Positions 22,907 through 34,197 of a DNA stretch of 64,000 nt are shown here, in pieces; the stretch's first letter is position 1, and the number at the start of each line of letters is the position of its first letter. The notes beneath the pieces were generated by a model. The model had not been told where the DNA came from. It was given only the letters and a program-made list of their open reading frames with translations, and did no database searches. The position numbers and the translations under genes are program-made. This stretch comes from Paramarasmius palmivorus (Eukaryota > Basidiomycota > Agaricomycetes > Agaricales > Marasmiaceae): positions 1 to 64,000 of the forward strand of contig JAYKXP010000057.1 of the NCBI GenBank assembly GCA_037176845.1, read 5' to 3'.

Positions 22907-24536
22907 CTAAAGGGTACTATTGGTTAGCGAATCATAACAATTGAATGATGTAGGCGGGACATACAGGGTGAAGCTATCATCGCGACAGACACATTGCAGA
23001 TAACCATGAGTTGAACATTCGCACTCGTTGACAATGCCGTTACTCGCTTCTGACAGTGTCGCAATGGAATCGGTGTAGGAGAACTCCGAATCTGAGTCAT
23101 TGTCGCGATGGTAATGCATCAACTCCATCCACTCCGTCAGGGGAACTCGGGTGATAGTGTTGCGGATAACGCAGTTGGGTGAAGGGTGCTGTAAGGTTTC
23201 AACATCGGGGAAGTCGAAAAGAAACACCTGGAGGATCATAGGGTGTTGAGCAAAGAATTGATTAAGGGAGAGCTGATAAAAGGCGTTGAGATCCATGGTG
23301 CACTGGTCCCATACAATGGTGAGCACTGTCAGGTTTGGTAAACGAACCCATCGAAGGAAGTCCGGACCAACATGGCCCCAATGATCTTTGTCGGTTACTT
23401 GGAATGACGTGAGCAGGGGCAGCATGATTGGCTGCTGTCTGGTAAGAGCCGGCTGGGTGGTGTGAGCTGTTCCGGCCACTTGCCAGGTGCCTGATCTGGA
23501 GTCAAGACCACAGACAAGGATTACGGAGATGGAGGGCACGTGGGTTCCAGCCTGCAGCACGAATAGGACGCTCCGGCTGCTGCCCCGAATACGGAGAGTG
23601 GTAACAGTGGGAGGAAGCTGATAACTATGGTTGAGATCAGGAATCGCCCAGCTGTCGACTGTTGAAATGGAGACGTAATAAAGAGGAATGCCGGAATTCG
23701 TGAAGATCTCCAGAAACCTGTCAAGTGAGGTGGCACGATTGAAATGAACTGCCACCGAGGTCAGCTGAAGGGGAGCGTGGAGGGACCTGGAGTTGTTGAA
23801 TATCGACGCCACGACGTATGAGTATCCCAGCACGGAGAAGGATCTCCAGGGCTTGAATCTGAGCAACGTCATGGTGGAACATTCGGAAACAGGAATCGTA
23901 TCAGGAAGGGGTGGACTGTGAACCTCTCTGCTAAGAAATTCAACTGTCACATCCAAGGGCAGAGATCCGGAAAGGGGAAGAAGCCTTGCGACTTGCTTGC
24001 CGATGATGGCAGAATGTCGGTGACAAGTGATAAGTCGGCGAACGTGTATGGTGCGAAAGAGGATAGGCTGACTGAAAACGAGAGCTCGAAATTTACGAGA
24101 CAGTTGGGCAAGGATGGTGATTTGAGGGCAATAAATAGAGGGGTCCAAATATGGTCCTCGTTTGAAATCATCGAGGCGAACTGTGGGAACGGCAAACTTG
24201 ATGATGCGTGCTGTGATCTCCGGCGGGCTGCAATGAAAGATGGACTTCAGGCCATCGATACTTCGTCGGTACTGACGAAGTGTGTCGCGCAGGTATTTGT
24301 AATTGTCGTCGCTGAGGTCTCCAAAGATGTAGGCATGGTTGATCCAGTATGGCGCATCCGCAGTCCTGCTGAGCTCTTCGTCAAGGTAAGCCTTGACAAT
24401 GTGCCAGTTGCTGGTACCAACACTGAAGAGACTATCAACAAGAAGAAGGGAGCAACGAAAATAAAACTTACTATGGGAGAGGAGGCAGGGACTCAACAAA
24501 GTGGATGAGGAAGTTGCTGCCTGGGAGGTTTTCCAT
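22907..24536 (-). CDS. F-box protein of the agaric LRR-like type
   Basis: The start chosen is the ATG at 24536 (MENLPGSNFLIHFVES). A GTAAGT intron joins it in frame to a single long exon (about 500 residues) ending at 22907. Around residues 80-150 the motif SPPEITARIIKFAVP, then ILAQLSRKFRALVFSQPILF, is a typical fungal F-box. The rest has regularly spaced Leu segments as in the weak LRRs of agaric F-box proteins. It would bind Skp1 in SCF ubiquitin ligases; the substrate is unknown. Agarics carry hundreds of such genes. It lies inside the palindrome-bounded block, just before the right-hand array, so it may be cargo. A small acidic tail (DNDSDSEFSYTDS) is present. Confidence 0.7.
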
Positions 24537-24660
24537 GATGAATAGAACTTGGAGAAGGTGGTGGTAATGAGTAGAGCAGGATAACGCGAGGTTCGAGGTA
24601 TTTATAGGGTACAGAGTACTAAACCTATAGAAGAGGACAGTGAGAAATTGAGTTTACATG

Positions 24661-24747
24661 CGCCTGTAGTATAGTGGTACATACCGTTTCATTCAGCTTT
24701 TAGTGTGAGGACAGCGGGTACAGGTTCGAATCCTGCGAAGTGCGTGG
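24661..24747 (+). other. tRNA-like sequence, probably a degenerate tRNA or SINE head
   Basis: A B-box-like GGTTCGAATCC with a good T-arm (caggttcgaatcctg) follows a D-arm-like tagtatagtggta. The acceptor ends pair only partly (gcgcctg against agtgcg), and an anticodon arm would need an intron. It may be a decayed tRNA gene or a tRNA-derived repeat. Confidence 0.35.
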
Positions 24748-25232
24748 CATCCGCCGCGTTGAGTGTCTGAGAATTCTAGGAGGCTGGTAACCTCCAGGAA
24801 GTAGCACGACACTCAGCGTTGGCGGGGATCTTTTGGTTGATTTTTGGCAGTAGTCTAGGTAAGGGCCTGTGTAGTAGGAGCAGTTTTGAGGACAACTGCC
24901 ACGAAGGGTGAGAAGGAGACAGTTCCCAGAAACTGTAGAGTGGCGCATGTTCACATTACATGGGACTCACGTGACCGAGCACTCGAACATCAGGGGAAAA
25001 CTATCGTGCTTGACGGTGTGTCTGGGATGGTAGAGCGAGTTAGGGGAAGGAGATGGGAAGAAATAAATCAAGTACCTAGCTGACAGTTCCAGGAAACTGC
25101 TTTACCTGCTCTAAGTCAGGGGTAGTTCCCAGCAACTGCGTGCAAATGCATTGTGTATCGGATTGAGGATGGTCCTAGGATGGCAGATAATAGTACACGA
25201 GAGTACCAACAAACTGAGCTGAGTGTTTAATT

Positions 25233-25475
25233 GGCCGACAGTTCCCATGAACCGTCTGCAAGCTCTACCTGAAACAACAGTTCCCAGGAACTGCTGTTCG
25301 ACTATCCAGCTCAAGACAGTTCCTGGGAACCACAATGTAGTTGAGGTAGATGACAGTTCTCCTGAACCGTCAGAGAGGTTTCGAGTCGACTGCAGTTCCC
25401 GAGAACCGCGATACGGCTGAGGTAAATGTTGACCGCCTACTTGAAGTTGGGCTGGTATCCGCATGACCAATGAAT
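25233..25475 (-). repeat. Right copy of the 243-bp inverted repeat
   Basis: Reverse complement of 8418-8660, with about one or two mismatches. It forms the first unit of the right tandem array. Confidence 0.85.
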
Positions 25476-26340
25476 ATATGAATGGTATGAGTGGCTGAGT
25501 GGTGAACTGATTGACGGTTCTGGGGAACCACCTGCTGCCGCTACCTGTAACGACAGTTCTCCCGAACCGTCAGAGAGGTTTCGAGTCGACTGCAGTTCCC
25601 GAGAACCGCGATACGGCTGTGGTAAATGTTGACCGCCTACTCGAAGTTGGGCTGGTATCCGCATGACTGATGGATATATGAATGGTATGAGTGGCTGAGT
25701 GGTGAACTGATTGACGGTTCTGGGGAACCACCTGCTGCCGCTACCTGTAACGACAGTTCTCCTGAACCGTCAGAGAGGTTTCGAGTCGACTGCAGTTCCC
25801 GAGAACCGTAATATGGTTGAGGTAGGCATTGACCACCTGCTCGAAGTTGGGTTGGAATCTGCATGGCTGATGAAAATGCGAACAGCTAAGTGGTGAACTG
25901 ACTGACGGTTCCGGGGAACCACCTGCTGCCGCTACCCGAAATGACAGTTCCCCTGAACCGGTACAGAGGCTCGGAGTCAGCTGCAGTTCCCGAGAACTGC
26001 AATGTGGTTGAGGCAGGTATTGACTGTTTTCTTGAATATTGATGTGTATCCTGCACGACTGATGAATATATGAATGACTGAGTGGCGAACTGAGGGACAG
26101 TTCCTGGGAACCACCTGCCGCTGCTACTCGTAGTAACAGTTCCCCCGAACTGTCAGAGAGATTCGGAGTCAGCTGCAGTTCCCGGGAACCGTGGTGTGGT
26201 TGAGGTAGATATTGGCTGTCTACTTGAAGTCGAGTTGGAATCTTGTATGACCGATGAAGATGTGATGGATGAGTCCTTGAGTAGTAAAATGACCGACAGT
26301 TCCCGGGAACCACCCATACACTATCCAGTCAGTTACAGTT
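25464..26340. repeat. Tandem array of about 200-bp units, each with several palindromes
   Basis: Unit boundaries recur at about 25464, 25664, 25864, 26058 and 26250, marked by gaatatatgaatgg-like sequence followed by tgaactgattgacggttc. The first spacings are exactly 200 bp. Later units are diverged and slightly shorter. Confidence 0.8.
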
Positions 26341-26784
26341 CCCGAAAACTGCACTGAGTGTGGCGACGCAGTCCCCCAGAACCATGAGCTACCCTTGGAA
26401 GCACCAGCAGTTCCCGAGAACTGCACATCGATGGATGAAAGTAACTGGTCCAGGGTCATTGGAATTGAGGAGATTTCGTGGAGAGGTAGCTGTGTCGGAT
26501 AGTAGATGTATTGGACGGTCAATGGTTCTGGAGAACTGCCCTCTGGATAACAGCGACAGTTCCAGTGAATTGTCGTCTTTACACCTGTAAATAGATGGTA
26601 TATCAGCACTCAATAAAGGTCGGTGCTCAGATACACACCATCAATGCATGCCGTCCATCCGATGAGGAGCAGTTCTCCAGAACTGCTCTATACCGACTAG
26701 AGTTTAGAGACGACAGTTCCCTTGCACCGTGACTTGTTTCTTTCGGTCTCGGTTCCGGGGAACCTCCCACGAGGCATTATTTAG

Positions 26785-29700
26785 ACGCCAATGACTTTGT
26801 TTTTCTATTTACATACGGTACAAATGCGTGTGAATGTGGGCCCGCTCACATTTTTTTTCTGCCGCGTTCCACATATTTTCGTGGGTGTTTCCTCCCGCGG
26901 CTGCCCCCTGATGGCTGAGGAATGATGAATGAGGAACACAAAAGATTCAAGAACCCCGAGGTGCATACCATCATCCCCCTGTCCAGACTTCAAACCTTGA
27001 GGTTTTAGATTCAAACGTTCCAGACCAGAAACGGTGCTGAAGACAACGCGTTAGGAGCAAAAAAAGGAAAAGGAAGTACGTTGTTGTAGTCTGAGTCATG
27101 ACACAGCCGTTTCGAGTTAAGCGCCCACCGCCAACCAACAAAGAAGCTGGCCCGAAAATGAAAATGAAACAAAAAAAAAAGGCCAGTTCAGTAGAAGACG
27201 AACAGAGCCTAGGTAGAGGCAACAAGGTGACTCGAAAAGAATTCAAAGGTCATACATACACACCAAAAGTTGAACTCCGGCCTTGTCCGGATTCCAACGA
27301 TGAACGCGAGCTCGAATCGAACAAACTTTGAAACTTGGGCGCCGGGCTCTGAACCAAGTAGATAAAACAGGTCGGCTGAGGGACACAAAAGAAGCCTGGG
27401 CCCTGAGGTGAACATACCAAGTTCCGACACGCTCTCCAGGCTCCAAACGACCAAGTAGTTCGAGTTTTTGGGCCGAAAGGCTCGGAGACATAACCAAGCG
27501 CGAAGAATATAGCGAGACCAAAAACGAGTCAGGCCTGCATTCGTTACATCGTGGTCATGGTTCGGGACACAATTTAAGCGCCCACCACCACCGCCAACCA
27601 ACAAAAAAAAACACCACACACGAACAAGAGGACTGGCAGCATACTTTTAATTGCATTGGGCAGGAGGAGTATGTACGCATGTACGGCATAGAGTATAACG
27701 TATGAAGGAACCGGTCATCGAGCACACACGCGCATCCCCGAGCTCGAGGAGCTCGCGAACCTCCAAGCTGGAGAAGACAGGGATCCGGATCAATAACTGA
27801 GCTCCTAAGTAACACGAAGAAAAGGAACATACCAAAGCGAACGTCGTCACGGTGTCGATCCTTTTTCTTTCTTTTCTTTCTTTTCAACACCATGAGGCTT
27901 GTGGTCGTTAGTTCGGCAGCTTGAGCGTTCCGAAGGTCAGACACGAGGTTCAGTCGATTTAGGGCTGAAGTGTCCAGGGAACGAAGGAAGACTCCGAGCT
28001 CGAGCCTTCTCCCATATATCGAACGAGCCGAAAGCTGGAGGTAACAGGTATCAATGACTCTGCTGAGGAACACGAAGGGAAGTAATATACACACCATATT
28101 TGAGGACTCGTACGTTGCGTCGATTTCCGGTATCTTCAACACCAATCAAGATTTGTATTTGCTTTACGTCGGAGACACTGAAAGCGTCACGGTGTTCCAT
28201 GGAGAAGGTTAAGAAGGACGAGGAGAGCGAGCTTGGGGGATTGCAAGGCATCATTCGATAGCCATCTCCAAAACCCAGGCCTGAGTTCGCGAACTTTGAC
28301 AGGTGTCGAGGAACACAAAGAAAAGAAAAAAAAAAAAAACATACCCATCGTCACGGTGTCGCTCCCCTTTTTTCTTTTCGTGGTCGTTAGGGAAGGAACA
28401 AGTTCGGTTCAGTCGACTGCCAAAATTGGCTGAATGACAGAGACCAATCTCCGACTCCCTGTATATCGAACAAGAGATGATAGGCATCAACGACTCGGCC
28501 AAAGGTGAACAAGACCCAAACGCCTCGCGCTGACTGAGCATCGAGGTTATGAGCAGAAGTTCGGGTCGGCAGCTTGAACTAACTCCAATTGACCTGAAAA
28601 AAGTCTAGGTGAGCAGGCTTAAGTATCAAGAACGAAGAAACCGACCTATGTCTACACGCTCTCGAACGAAACCTCCAATCTCGCATGGCAAAAAAAGGAG
28701 AACGCACCGATGATATCGCATCCAAAGACCGAGTCCTTCCAATTCCAAGGCGTCGATTTGCATCGTTCGATAGCCAGCCGTCTCCAAAACTCAGGCCTCA
28801 GGCCTGAAATAGTCTAGATGAAACGAAGGAGCTGCAAGCCTACCTTCTCCGCCCGAGCAGAAGAATATCTGGATTTGCACTAGCACGACTGGAGGTAACG
28901 ATTCGGCCAAGTAACATACCAATATCGGATCCAAAGAACGCCCGGGCCCATACCTATTCTCTTTTCTCCAACTTGGCAAGAGCAAACCCCATTCCGGTAT
29001 GTTAAATTGAACCTGAAAGTGTTTCGTGGAGAAGGTTGAGTCTGGAGGGCGAAAACTGGCCCGCGAAAGTGGGGGGTGAGTCTCAAGACGGACGTCGAAC
29101 ACATACATACTTCACATCCCAGCCTTAGGTGAGCAGCCCCGGGCCGCAAACTCACGAGTGTGAAAGGGCGGCCTAGAAGTAACATTCGGCTCGAAGGAAC
29201 ACACAAGAAAAAGGTACATAACTCAAAGCGAACGTTCAATACCGGTCTTTTCAACACCAAGAGACTTGGCGGAAGAGAGCTGCTTTACACTGGGAGAGGG
29301 GAGAGCGAGCTTGAGAGATTGAAAGAGCCGTCTCCCAAAACTCAGAGTCAGGCCTGAAATAATCTAGGTGAGTACCCTTAAAACGAACTGAGGAACGTCG
29401 AATACATACATACATGCATCTCCTTCTCCCTATGTATCGAACGCTGATAGCTGGAGGTAACAGGTAACAGGTAACAGGTATCAATCAGTCAGCCAAGTAA
29501 CACAAACAAAAGCCAATGTCAACTCCAAATTCCAACACCAGACTCCCATCTCGCGCTGAGCGAGGATTTGTCCAATAAAGACGAAGTTTGAACATAACCG
29601 TGACAGGCTGCAGAAACTCGAAGACACGGAGAGCATGTTTCGTGAAGGTAAGACTCCATTCCGAGGTTCAGTCGACTGCCGAAACCAGTGGCCTGAAATA

Positions 29701-30480
29701 GTCCAAGTCCAGAATCTAGATGAGTGGACTCAGGGAACACATACACACATCCCCAAGCTCAAGCATTATTGAACGAGCAGCTCGCTGAACCTATCTAATA
29801 GCTGGAGGCAACAGATCTGAGGTATCAACGAATCGGCTGAGGAACACGAAGAAAGGAACATATATACCCGCGTATCGATTCTTCTTTTTTCTCTTGTTAA
29901 CACCCCGAGGCTTGTGCTAGGCTCCCGAAAACGAAAATGAAAACAAAAAAAAGGCCAGACGAACAGAGAACAAGTAGATCAGCTGTGACTCGGATTCAAA
30001 GGTCATACACACCAAAAGTTGAACGCGAGTCGGCCGCCTTGTCCGGATTCCAACGATGAACGCGAGCTCGAATCGAACGAACTTTGAAACTTGGGCGATG
30101 GCTGAGGAATGAGGAACACAAAAGATTCAAGAACCCCGAGGTGCAGAGGTGCATACCAACACGTTCCATCATCCCCCTGTCCAGACTTCAAACCTTGAGG
30201 TTTTAGATTCAAACGTTCCAGACCAGAAACGGTGCTGAAGATAAACGTTAGGAGCAAAAAAAGGAAAAGGAAGTACGTTGTTGTAGTCATGACACAACCG
30301 TTTCGAGTTAAGCGCCCAAAGAAAAAAAACACCAAGACTGGCAGCATACTTTTAATTGCATTGGGCAGGAGGAGTATGTACGCATGTACGGCATAGAGTA
30401 TAACGTATGAGGTAGCGTAAAACAGCATTGCAGGACCGAACGTCGACAAGAAAAACCACAACAACAACAAGCGTGAGTTG
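26785..30480. repeat. Gene-poor repetitive block with duplicated, reshuffled segments
   Basis: Three segments occur twice in direct orientation: about 26911-27130 with 30098-30320, about 27166-27345 with 29940-30095, and about 27640-27710 with 30340-30415. Their order differs between the copies. The middle (27.9-29.8 kb) has several related minus-strand stretches that look like short exons. Each follows a pyrimidine-rich acceptor (ctagaytatttcag) and begins with gcctgagttttggaga-like sequence. Donor-like gtatgt sites follow. I could not join them into a protein. This may be a decayed, intron-rich gene array or a repeat family. Confidence 0.55.
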
Positions 30481-30506
30481 AGCACACCAAAACCTTCGCT
30501 TTTCAA

Positions 30507-31987
30507 CTACTTCTGCGGCACACCTCCCCTCCCACCCCTAGGCCCACCTCTACCTCTAAACCCACTTCCCCTTCCACCTCCTTCACCTCCACCACCTCTA
30601 CCTTCACCACCACCTCTACCACCGCCGAAACCACGTCCACGACCGGCATCGCTACTCACGCGTTCTCTTTTGTTCTCCACGTTCACTTTAACTGTCTCTC
30701 CACCAGGAAGGTCTACGACGACCTCGTTCTGGGAGATAGCCCGACGTGCGGCGTCAGCCGAAGCGAATTCGACGAAAGCGCATGCTTTGTGTTTGACTAT
30801 TTCGAGGGATTTGAGGGATCCGAATTTCGCGAGAGCGAGGCGGAGAGGATGGGAGGGGGTGTCGGGGGTTAGGAGTGGTGGTGGGATGTTCTGTTATAAG
30901 TTTTCTTGTCAGCACACATTTTTTAAAAAACAAGGGAAGGAAGAGGAAGCACCTTTACAAACGCCTGCCCATTCGCCCCGCCCTGCACACGAGAAGCAAC
31001 AGACACGGGAGGCGTCTCTGTACGTGGCGGTGTAGCTACCGCAGGAGGCGTAGACGTGGAAGAAGAAGAAACGGCTTGAGAAGTCCCACGGGATTCAGAG
31101 GCGACTGCTGAACCCCATTTTTTGGAGTTTGCTGCTGCGAGGTTGGCCCAGGTTTTTGGTTGGGGGGCTTGGGGTTGTGGAGGTGGTGCGGCAGTTTGGG
31201 GTTGTTGTGGCGCTTGGGGAGGTGGCGCCTGGAATTGGGGTTGCTGGGGAGGTGCTTGGGGTGGTGGTGGAGTAGCGACGGCTGGAGGAGGTGTAGGTGG
31301 TTTTTCCTCAACGACAGGTACAGGTACAGGCGCGGGTTTTTCCTCGACCGCAGGTGCAGAGTCAGTGTGTACGCCGTTTGTTTGGGGAGGTACGTCGTCG
31401 ATGATTGGTTCTGGTTCTTTGGTTGTAGGTGTTTCTTCTACCACTGGAGGTGGAGTAGGTTCACGTGGAGGAGGAGGTGGTGGTGGAGGAGGTAACTCTT
31501 CCGCCTGTGTTTGAGTTTCCTGTGGCGGCACCTGGACCTGCTCCTGGGTGTCTGCCTCCTCACCAGCAACCGCCTCACCATCCCCTTCAACCGCATCCTC
31601 CTTCAAAAACCGAAAAATATCATTCAACACAAAATACCCATTCGGCTGCTCCGCCAAAAAAAACGTCTGAACAAACTTTCTCCACGGTCCAGCGTTATTA
31701 CTCATCTCTCCAATAACCTGTATAATAATACCACCATTCGCACTCGACTGTGCGTCGACGGAATGGATGAATATTTTACAGTCGTTGAAAGCTAGAGAGG
31801 TGATTTGGGTGTGGATTTCTGATTGACCGTGGCATGTTTTTGCGTCTTCGCCTTCGGTGCCGTGGACAAAGACGGATTGTTTGGAGTAGAAACAGTGGAG
31901 ACGGTCGGGTTCTTTGTTGATGTAGGCGTAGTATTGGGGGACGAATTGCCAGCCTACTTCGGATGGGGCGGGGGTTGGGGTGCTCAT
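30507..31987 (-). CDS. G3BP-like NTF2/RRM stress-granule protein
   Basis: Two exons (30953-31987 and 30507-30890) separated by a 62-bp intron. Residues about 1-125 form an NTF2-like domain (VGWQFVPQYYAYINKEPDRL, then FVQTFFLAEQPNGYFVLNDI). A Pro/Gln/Glu-rich low-complexity middle of about 180 residues follows. The second exon carries an RRM (LAKFGSLKSLEIVKHKACAF, then VEFASADAARRAI) and an RGG-rich tail (RGRGFGGGRGGGEG) ending in VPQK. This order, NTF2-linker-RRM-RGG, is that of G3BP/Rasputin and fission yeast Nxt3, which bind RNA, the Ubp3-type deubiquitinase and stress granules. Confident assignment. It is divergent from DHH1. Confidence 0.9.
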
Positions 31988-32270
31988 TGCGGATGCTGTT
32001 TGGTGGTGGTGAAAAAAAAAGGTGTGCGTTAGGTTCCCACGGTGATGCAGTGTGCCTTTTGGCTTGAAAAAAACGTTTATTCGACTGCAGTCTGGCTGGC
32101 GTTTTTATTATATATGTAGTCTAGCCTTCGAGTAATAAAATGTTTTTTATTCAGAATCAAAAAAGAAAAGAGAGCCTACTCGTGGGAAGACTAAATCCAA
32201 CACGCACACGCAACACACCTCTCTACTTTTTTCACCACAACCACCACCACAACACACCAAACACAAAGCC
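31988..32270. promoter_or_regulatory. Shared divergent promoter, G3BP-like gene and DHH1
   Basis: A 283-bp gap between two start codons on opposite strands, with an A/T-rich centre (attatatatgtag near 32107). Both genes presumably take their promoters from it. Confidence 0.5.
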
Positions 32271-34197
32271 ATGTCCCAACCACCAACCCCCTCTCAAGAC
32301 ACATCCTGGAAATCCTCCCTCCGTCCTCCTCCAAAAGACCACCGCCCCCAAACATCCGACGTCCTCGCCACCAAAGGTCTCGATTTCGAAGACATGTCTC
32401 TGCGCCGCGAACTCCTCATGGGGATCTTCGAAGCAGGCTTCGAGCGTCCCTCTCCCATCCAAGAAGAATCCATCCCCATAGCTCTCACAAAACGAGACAT
32501 CTTGGCCCGCGCAAAAAACGGTACAGGTAAAACAGCCGCATTCGTCATTCCTACTCTTCAGCAAGTCGATCCTAGCAAGAATAAGATCCAGGCGCTTTTG
32601 TTGGTTCCGACGAGGGAGTTGGCGTTACAGACGAGTCAGGTGTGTAAAACCCTCGGAAAACATATGGGTGTACAGGTTATGGTTACTACGGGTGGTACGA
32701 CGCTTAAAGATGATATTATGCGTCTTTCGGAGACTGTACACGTCCTCGTCGGTACACCCGGGCGTATACTGGATCTCGCGGGGAAGAATGTAGCGGATTT
32801 GAGCGAATGCCCGGTTTTTGTTATGGATGAGGCGGATAAATTGCTTAGTGCGGAGTTTGCGCCGGTTATGGAGCAGTTGTTGGGGTATTTGCCAAAGGAG
32901 AGGCAGGTTATGTTGTTTAGTGCGACGTTTCCGTTGATTGTTAAGGATTTTAAGGTCAGCTTCGTTCTTTTTTTCTTTGGGTGCGAGGCTGAGAAGGTGT
33001 AGGACAAACACATGCGTCAACCATACGAAATCAACCTCATGGATGAACTTACTCTACGAGGTGTAACGCAATACTACGCCTACGTCGAAGAAAGGCAGAA
33101 AGTGCATTGTCTTAACACTTTGTTTTCCAAGGTACCTTCCCACTCCCTTTACCCTTAAAACACCACTAACACCCCCGGCAGCTCCAAATCAACCAATCAA
33201 TAATCTTCTGCAACTCTACAAACCGCGTCGAGCTTCTCGCGCAAAAGGTTACCTCGCTTGGGTGTGTCTCCCTTTCCCTTCTCGTTCTTTGGTGTTTGAA
33301 GAGTGCTAATGGAGAGAACGGTAGATACTCATGCTTCTATTCGCACGCCAAAATGCTGCAATCCCATCGAAACAGGGTCTTTCATGATTTTCGTGCGGGG
33401 ACGTTTAGGAATTTGGTTTGTAGTGATCTTTTGACGCGTGGGATAGGTGAGTTTCTTTCTCTTTTTTTGGGTGTTTTTTTGGGGTTTTTGGGGTGCTTTG
33501 GGGTGTTCTTTTGGCAGGAGTTTTTGGGAGCTTTTGAGTTCCTGTCTCTGTTTCTTACCTCTCTATCTCTTTTTTGCGCCTTTCTTCCTTGCTTTTGGGG
33601 TGTCTTTGCGTCTTTGCGTCCTGTTTCTTTCCTCTTTCCTCTCCGTCTCTTTCTTCCTTCCAAAAAAAACACACACACACACGCTAACATCCCAACGCCT
33701 ACAGACATCCAAGCAGTAAACGTCGTAATAAACTTCGATTTCCCCAAATCATCCGAAACGTACCTTCACCGTATCGGTCGGTCAGGTCGATACGGACACC
33801 TAGGTCTCGCTATCAACCTCGTACGTCTCCTTCCCCTTCTTCCCTTACCTTCTCTTCTACCTACCTACTCAAACCCCAAAAAAAACACTATCTTTCCTAA
33901 CACACTAACCTCAAAAAAACACAGGTCACGTACGAAGACCGCTGGAATCTCTACCGAATCGAGAAAGAACTCGGAACGGAAATCGGACCAATCCCGCAGG
34001 TTGTTGATAAGGGGTTGTATGTTGCGCCTGGGATGACGGAGGAGGAGAGGGGGGTTGGGAAGGAGCGTGAGGAGGCGCAACGACAACAGGGACAACAACA
34101 GGTGGTGTATCAGTCCCAGCAAACACAAGGGCAAGGAAATGGTGCGGTGGTGAGGCAGCAGCAGCAGGGGCAGCAAGGGTATAGGCAGCCGAGATAA
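32271..34197 (+). CDS. DHH1: DEAD-box RNA helicase DHH1 (DDX6 family)
   Basis: Exons: 32271-32954, 33003-33131, 33182-33261, 33325-33446, 33705-33820 and 33925-34197, all in phase. All helicase motifs are visible: Q motif ([13 protein letters not shown]), I (AKNGTGKT), Ia (PTRELALQT), II (DEAD in VMDEADKLL), III (SAT), IV (SIIFCNS), V (LLTRGID) and VI ([10 protein letters not shown]). The start [16 protein letters not shown] and the [20 protein letters not shown] block are typical of Dhh1/DDX6/CGH-1. The C terminus is Gln-rich. The protein represses translation and promotes decapping in P-bodies. Near-universal gene; very sure. Confidence 0.95.

Larger units (their letters stand above)
24905..26765. 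repeat. Right palindrome array (GTTC-N4-GAAC)
   Basis: More than twenty imperfect copies of the palindrome (for example cagttcccgggaacc) lie here at 25-60 bp spacing. The array mirrors the left cluster and ends sharply near 26765. Frames across it are repeat-derived. Confidence 0.8.

Noticed and set aside
24905..26765. Regular palindromic array considered as CRISPR
   Set aside because: The genome is eukaryotic, repeats are imperfect palindromes at uneven spacing, and no cas genes are present.
8418..26765. TET/JBP dioxygenase cargo, known from some basidiomycete KDZ elements
   Set aside because: I looked for an HxD...H motif in the block's genes and found none.
1..30480. Starship-type element with a DUF3435 captain recombinase
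   Set aside because: No such recombinase was seen. The only tyrosine recombinase in the window belongs to the Ngaro-like element at 48-50 kb.
31122..31716. Gly/Trp- and Pro-rich + strand frames
   Set aside because: Antisense shadows of the low-complexity region of the G3BP-like gene.
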